This document shows positions 60,225 to 64,000 of a stretch of DNA of 64,000 bases, piece by piece; position 1 is the first letter of the stretch; every line of letters begins with the position of its first letter. The notes under the pieces were generated by a model that ran no database searches, was not told where the DNA came from, and saw only the letters and a program-made list of their open reading frames with translations. Source of the stretch: JBMYTN01 sp049604415 (GTDB lineage Bacteria; Pseudomonadota; Alphaproteobacteria; Rhodospirillales; Rhodospirillaceae); contig JBMYTN010000004.1 in the NCBI GenBank assembly GCA_049604415.1, positions 1-64,000 on the forward strand, written 5' to 3'. The translations under genes and the position numbers were made by a program.

Positions 60225-61082
60225 ATGCATATCGTTGTCTGCATCAAACAGGTGCCCGATAGCGCCCAGATCCGGGTGCATCCGGTGACCAACACCATCA
60301 TGCGGCAAGGGGTTCCGACCATCATCAACCCCTATGACCTGTTCGCGCTGGAAGAAGCCATGCGCCTGCGCGATGAAGTGGGCGGCAGTGTGACCGTGCT
60401 GACCATGGGACCGCCCATGGCCGAAGACACCCTGCGCAAGGCCCTGGGCTATGGCGTGGATCGCGCCGTGCTGCTCACCGACCGCTTCTTTGCCGGGTCC
60501 GACACCCTGGCGACCTCCTATGCCCTGGCCACCGCGATCCGCAAGATCGGTGAACAGGATCCCGTCGACATTGTCTTCACCGGCAAACAGACCATCGATG
60601 GCGACACCGCCCAGGTCGGCCCCGGCATCGCCAAGCGGCTGGACCTGAACCAGCTGACCTATGTCAGTGCCGTGCGCTCCGTTGATCCGGCTGGCCGGAG
60701 CATCGTGGTTGAGCGCCGCGCCGAAGGCGGTGTCCAGGTGCTGCAAACCGGCTTGCCCTGCCTGATCACCATGCTTGACGGTTCCAACCGCCTGCGTCGG
60801 GGCTCGATGGACGACATGCTGCGCGCTGCCCGGGCCGATGTGACGGTCTGGAATGCCGAAGCCGCCGGTGTGGAAGATATCCAGCTTTGTGGCCTGCGTG
60901 GCTCGCCCACCGTGGTGCGCAAGGTCTTCGCGCCGAAGCCCCGCACCGAAAAGGCGCAAATGATCACCGTCGAGGACGACGCCGATCTGGCCGCCCTGTC
61001 CTCCGCCGCCGTGGACGCGATCTTCTCCGCCCAGCCGAAGCTGGAGCTGGAATTGATGGCCACCACGACCGACGCCCGCTAA
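60225..61082 (+). CDS. fixA: Electron transfer flavoprotein beta subunit FixA
   Basis: A 285-residue ETF-beta-like protein. It begins MHIVVCIKQVPDSAQIRV and contains TLRKALGYGVDRAVLLTD (about 68) and TGKQTIDGDTAQVGPGIAKR (about 117). FixA and FixB form the bifurcating electron-transfer flavoprotein that drives reduction of ferredoxin or flavodoxin for nitrogenase. The ribosome site AAGGAGA is strong. First gene of fixABCX. Confidence 0.96.
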   Translation: MHIVVCIKQVPDSAQIRVHPVTNTIMRQGVPTIINPYDLFALEEAMRLRDEVGGSVTVLTMGPPMAEDTLRKALGYGVDRAVLLTDRFFAGSDTLATSYALATAIRKIGEQDPVDIVFTGKQTIDGDTAQVGPGIAKRLDLNQLTYVSAVRSVDPAGRSIVVERRAEGGVQVLQTGLPCLITMLDGSNRLRRGSMDDMLRAARADVTVWNAEAAGVEDIQLCGLRGSPTVVRKVFAPKPRTEKAQMITVEDDADLAALSSAAVDAIFSAQPKLELELMATTTDAR

Positions 61083-61110
61083 CCCCCGATCCGATCAGGA
61101 GATTGCGACC

Positions 61111-62205
61111 ATGAGCGCACCGCCGAAAAAACCTGCCGCCGCCGGGGGCCGGGCCAATATGGCCAAGGAACTGCCGGAAAAGTTCAAATCCTATAAGCAT
61201 GTCTGGGTGTTCGTTGAGCTCGACCGGGGCAAAGTCCACCCGGTGTCTTGGGAACTGATGGGCGAAGGCTGTAAACTGGCCGACACCCTGGAGGTCGACC
61301 TCGCCGCCGTGGTGATGGGTCCCGCCGGGGCCGAAACCCGCGCCGCCGTCGCCGAAGCCCATGAATATGGCGCTGACACGGTCTATTTGATCGAAGATGC
61401 GCTGCTGGCCGACTATCGCAACGAGCCCTTCACCCGGGCCATGACCGATCTGGTCGAAACCTATAAGCCGGAAGTGCTGCTGATGGGCGCGACCACCCTG
61501 GGCCGCGATCTGGCCGGCAGTGTGGCCACCACCCTGAAAACCGGTCTGACCGCCGACAGCACCGAGCTGGCCATTGATGACCGCAGCTTGGCTGCCACCC
61601 GCCCGACCTTCGGCGGCACCTTGCTGTGCACCATCTACACCCTGAACTACCGGCCGCAAATGGCGACCGTGCGTCCCCGGGTGATGGCCATGCCCGAGCG
61701 TCAGCCGGGCCGCACCGGCGCGATCATCGAGCACCCCTTGGGTCTGGCGGAACAGGATATCATCACCAAGATCCTGGACTTCCTGCCCGATGCGGACAGC
61801 AAAGACTCCCACCTGGCCTATGCCGATGTGGTGGTTGCGGGCGGCATGGGCCTCGGCAGCCCGGCCAATTTCCGCCATGTCGTTGATTTGGCCACTGTCT
61901 TGGGGGCCGAATATGGCGCCTCCCGCCCGGTGATCCAGAAGGGCTGGACCACGGCAGACCGTCAAATCGGCCAGACCGGCAAGACCATCCGTCCGAAGCT
62001 TTACATTGCCGCCGGGATCTCCGGGGCGATCCAGCACCGGGTTGGTGTGGAAGGCGCGGATCTGATCCTGGCGATCAACAGCGATCCGGATGCTCCGATT
62101 TTTGAATTCGCCCATTTGGGCATTGTCGCCGACGCCACCAAGGTTCTGCCGTTGTTAACGGAAGCCTTCCGGCAGCGTCTGACCCACCACCGTATGGCGG
62201 GCTAA
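61111..62205 (+). CDS. fixB: Electron transfer flavoprotein alpha subunit FixB
   Basis: A 364-residue ETF-alpha-like protein. The N-terminal domain (about 25-220) pairs with FixA; the C-terminal FAD domain carries VVAGGMGLGSPANFRHVVDL (about 246), RPVIQKGWTTADRQIGQTGK and AAGISGAIQHRVGVEGADLI. It binds the electron-carrying FAD of the bifurcating complex. The gap from fixA is 28 bases with a good ribosome site. Confidence 0.96.
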   Translation: MSAPPKKPAAAGGRANMAKELPEKFKSYKHVWVFVELDRGKVHPVSWELMGEGCKLADTLEVDLAAVVMGPAGAETRAAVAEAHEYGADTVYLIEDALLADYRNEPFTRAMTDLVETYKPEVLLMGATTLGRDLAGSVATTLKTGLTADSTELAIDDRSLAATRPTFGGTLLCTIYTLNYRPQMATVRPRVMAMPERQPGRTGAIIEHPLGLAEQDIITKILDFLPDADSKDSHLAYADVVVAGGMGLGSPANFRHVVDLATVLGAEYGASRPVIQKGWTTADRQIGQTGKTIRPKLYIAAGISGAIQHRVGVEGADLILAINSDPDAPIFEFAHLGIVADATKVLPLLTEAFRQRLTHHRMAG

Positions 62206-62236
62206 CCCCCTCATCCCCAACAAGGAGGGTCACCAG

Positions 62237-63538
62237 ATGGCCGAACATTTCGACGCAATCGTGGTTGGCGCGGGGATGGCGGGCAATTCAGCCGCCTACA
62301 CCCTGGCCAAGGCCGGTTTGAGTGTGTTGCAAATCGAGCGCGGGGAATATCCCGGCTCCAAAAATGTCCAAGGCGCGATCCTGTACGCCAATGCGGTGGA
62401 ACAGGTGATCCCGGATTTCCGGGATGACGCTCCGCTGGAGCGCCATGTCATTGAACAGCGCATGTGGATGCTCGACGAAAAATCCTATGTCGGCACCCAT
62501 TTCCGCTCTGAAAACTTCAATGAAGAGCGCCCGAACCGGTACACCATCGTCCGGGCGCAGTTCGACAAATGGTTCAATGGCAAAGCCAAAGCCGCTGGCG
62601 CTTTGGTGATCTGCGAAACCACTGTCACCCAGCTGCTGCGCGATGACACCGGGCGGGTGATCGGCGTCCAGGTCGACCGGGAAAACGGTGAGGTCTTCGC
62701 CGACGTGGTCATCATGTGCGACGGGGTGAATAACCTGACCGCCCAACGCGCCGGGATCCGCAAGGAAATCCGCAAGGACCACGCCGCCCTGGCGGTCAAG
62801 GAAATGCACTTCCTGCCCCGCGATGTCATCGAAGAGCGCTTCTCGCTGACCGGCGATGAAGGCGTGGTGATCGAGGCACTGGGTACCGTGACCTCGGGCA
62901 TGCTCGGCACCGGCTTCCTCTACACCAATGGCGATTCCATTGCCCTTGGGGTCGGCTGTCTGATCTCCGACTTTGAAGCCGCTGGCATGGGTCCCCATGA
63001 TGTGCTGGAGCGCTTTAAGGCGCACCCGTCCATTGCCCCGTTGATCAAGGGTTCTGAGGTCAAGGAATATGCCGCCCACCTGATCCCCGAAGGGGGCTAT
63101 GAGGGCGTGCCGAAGATCCATGGCGATGGCTGGGTGATCTGTGGCGATGCGGCCCATTTGGTCAATGCGGTGCACCGGGAAGGCTCCAACTTGGCGATCA
63201 CCTCCGGGAAGATCGCGGCGGAAGCCATCATTGCGCTGAAGGCCGAAGGCAAGCCGATGACCGAAGCCAATCTGGCGCTGTATCGGAAGAACCTGGAGAA
63301 CAGCTTTGTTCTTAAGGATCTGAAAAAATACAAAAAAATGCCGGAAACCCTGCTGCGGAACAAGCAGTTCTACACCACCTGGCCGCAAGTGCTGGCCGGG
63401 GCGGCGGAAGAATATTTCCGGGTGGATGGTCGCGACAAGCTGACCAAGGAAAAAGACATCCTGCGCATGGTGCGCAAGTCCCGAGGCGTCTTCGGATTGG
63501 TCGGAGATGCGGTGAAGATGGCGAGGGCCTGGCGATGA
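62237..63538 (+). CDS. fixC: FixC flavoprotein, ETF:quinone oxidoreductase-like
   Basis: A 433-residue FAD protein similar to ETF-ubiquinone oxidoreductase. The dinucleotide-binding motif is VVGAGMAGNSAAYTLAKAGL (residues 10-29), with an ATG-type second FAD motif (GWVICGDAAHLVN, about 297). FixC takes electrons from FixAB and reduces quinone in the exergonic arm of bifurcation. Its stop shares four bases with the fixX start (ATGA). Confidence 0.96.
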   Translation: MAEHFDAIVVGAGMAGNSAAYTLAKAGLSVLQIERGEYPGSKNVQGAILYANAVEQVIPDFRDDAPLERHVIEQRMWMLDEKSYVGTHFRSENFNEERPNRYTIVRAQFDKWFNGKAKAAGALVICETTVTQLLRDDTGRVIGVQVDRENGEVFADVVIMCDGVNNLTAQRAGIRKEIRKDHAALAVKEMHFLPRDVIEERFSLTGDEGVVIEALGTVTSGMLGTGFLYTNGDSIALGVGCLISDFEAAGMGPHDVLERFKAHPSIAPLIKGSEVKEYAAHLIPEGGYEGVPKIHGDGWVICGDAAHLVNAVHREGSNLAITSGKIAAEAIIALKAEGKPMTEANLALYRKNLENSFVLKDLKKYKKMPETLLRNKQFYTTWPQVLAGAAEEYFRVDGRDKLTKEKDILRMVRKSRGVFGLVGDAVKMARAWR

Positions 63539-63825
63539 GCAAAACTTCCAAAATCGAAGAGAAGCTGTACCAAAACCGCTATCGGGTGGATGAGGGCAAC
63601 CCCCATATTCGCATCGATCCGGAAAAGGCCACGGCCCAGGAACTCAAAACCCTGGTCACCCTGTGCCCGGCGAGCTGCTACTCGGAAACCGAAACCGGCA
63701 CGGTGGAAATCGTCACCGATGGCTGCATGGAATGCGGCACCTGTCGGATTGTTTGCCAAGGCACCGACGCCCTGTCCTGGGATCACCCGACCGGTGGCAA
63801 TGGCGTGTTGTTTAAGTTTGGATAA
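63535..63825 (+). CDS. fixX: FixX ferredoxin-like protein
   Basis: A 96-residue ferredoxin-like subunit with cysteines at CPASCYS (about 44-48) and CMECGTCRIVC (about 64-74) that bind [4Fe-4S] clusters. It associates with FixC as the ETF-QO-like Fe-S module. It is the last gene of fixABCX; the structured repeat element follows six bases after its stop and may end the transcript. Confidence 0.95.
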   Translation: MSKTSKIEEKLYQNRYRVDEGNPHIRIDPEKATAQELKTLVTLCPASCYSETETGTVEIVTDGCMECGTCRIVCQGTDALSWDHPTGGNGVLFKFG

Positions 63826-63831
63826 AAATTT

Positions 63832-63880
63832 TTCAGCCCTCGCCGGGCGCCGCTTTCGTGGCTTGGCCTCGTCCGCAACG
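63832..63880 (+). repeat. Structured GC-rich intergenic repeat, copy 2
   Basis: It starts with TTCAGCCCTCGCCGGGCGC, identical to the inverted copy at 57-75. It continues with GCCGC-TTTC-GTGGC (one G-T pair), the GCTTGGCC linker and GTCCG-CAA-CGGAC. Hairpin positions match copy 1 while the paired bases differ. It sits immediately after fixX. The remaining bases to 64000 show no gene. Confidence 0.55.
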
Positions 63881-64000
63881 GACTTGCCGACCCTTGCGGG
63901 GCCGGAGGGTTATAAATTCAATTGAGGGTGGCGTGGCTGCATCTCTGTGCAGGCCCGTGCGCTAAAACTCATCGGCGGGGGCGTCCGGCAGGCACGCCGC

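Noticed and set aside
57117..63825. A complete nif cluster
   Set aside because: Only accessory genes (iscA-type, nifU', nifV, nifW, fixABCX) are present; nifHDK and nifENB are not in the window.

Overview
The window looks like chromosomal DNA from a free-living, nitrogen-fixing alphaproteobacterium, most likely of the Rhodospirillales (Magnetospirillum/Rhodospirillum-like). The evidence is a GC-rich composition, a circularly permuted two-piece tmRNA gene of the alphaproteobacterial kind, an alpha-type SspB, an HdaA replication regulator in the purN-purM-DUF2066-perM-hdaA neighbourhood, and nif/fix genes. Species assignment is inference. A run of 10 N at 44133-44142 marks an assembly gap inside one gene.

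Layout. 1-600: rnpB (RNase P RNA, minus strand) with its promoter. 600-3100: AmpD-like amidase, EamA transporter, DjlA-like co-chaperone (minus). 3100-13300: a molybdenum-hydroxylase island. A divergent XdhC N-terminal-domain protein and an IscU-like scaffold face coxS-coxL-coxM (CO dehydrogenase form II type, motif AYRGAGR), followed by a MoxR/CoxD ATPase, a CoxE VWA protein, an XdhC C-terminal-domain protein and a fused MoeA-like/MobA-like cytidylyltransferase. Together these encode the enzyme, its maturation chaperones and its cofactor supply. 13500-24000: mixed housekeeping genes (YHS protein, LysR regulator with AhpD-like enzyme, GNAT, GST, Atm1-type exporter, Ala-tRNA(Pro) deacylase, FAD-linked oxidase, unknowns). 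24300-33200: porin, phosphatase, DUF29, a giant AsmA protein, RHH protein, hydrolase, class I fumarase. 33300-34530: sspB beside ssrA, so a tag and its ClpXP adaptor are linked. 34600-40800: Mrp ATPase, hflK-hflC, Deg protease, holC. 40900-43200: a two-gene operon of unknown function whose second protein resembles Pycsar-type membrane effectors. 43200-49440: TauE/SafE exporter, ABC-F ATPase, ndk, nnrU-like, nnrS and a secreted Tudor-like protein. 49550-54700: purM-purN (purM apparently starting at AUU), DUF2066, perM and hdaA. 54700-56900: divergent MocR-type regulator and flavin oxidase-like gene. 57000-63830: nitrogen fixation block, an iscA-nifU'-nifV-nifW operon behind a sigma54 promoter with UAS, IHF and FNR/FixK-like boxes, then fixABCX, which supplies low-potential electrons to nitrogenase.

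The nitrogenase structural genes are not in the window. The least explained elements are the two-gene operon at 40.9-43.2 kb with 10-bp phased repeats upstream, seven 13-bp tandem repeats before nnrS, the AUU start of purM, and structured repeat copies at both ends of the window. I found no tRNA, rRNA, IS element, prophage or CRISPR array.
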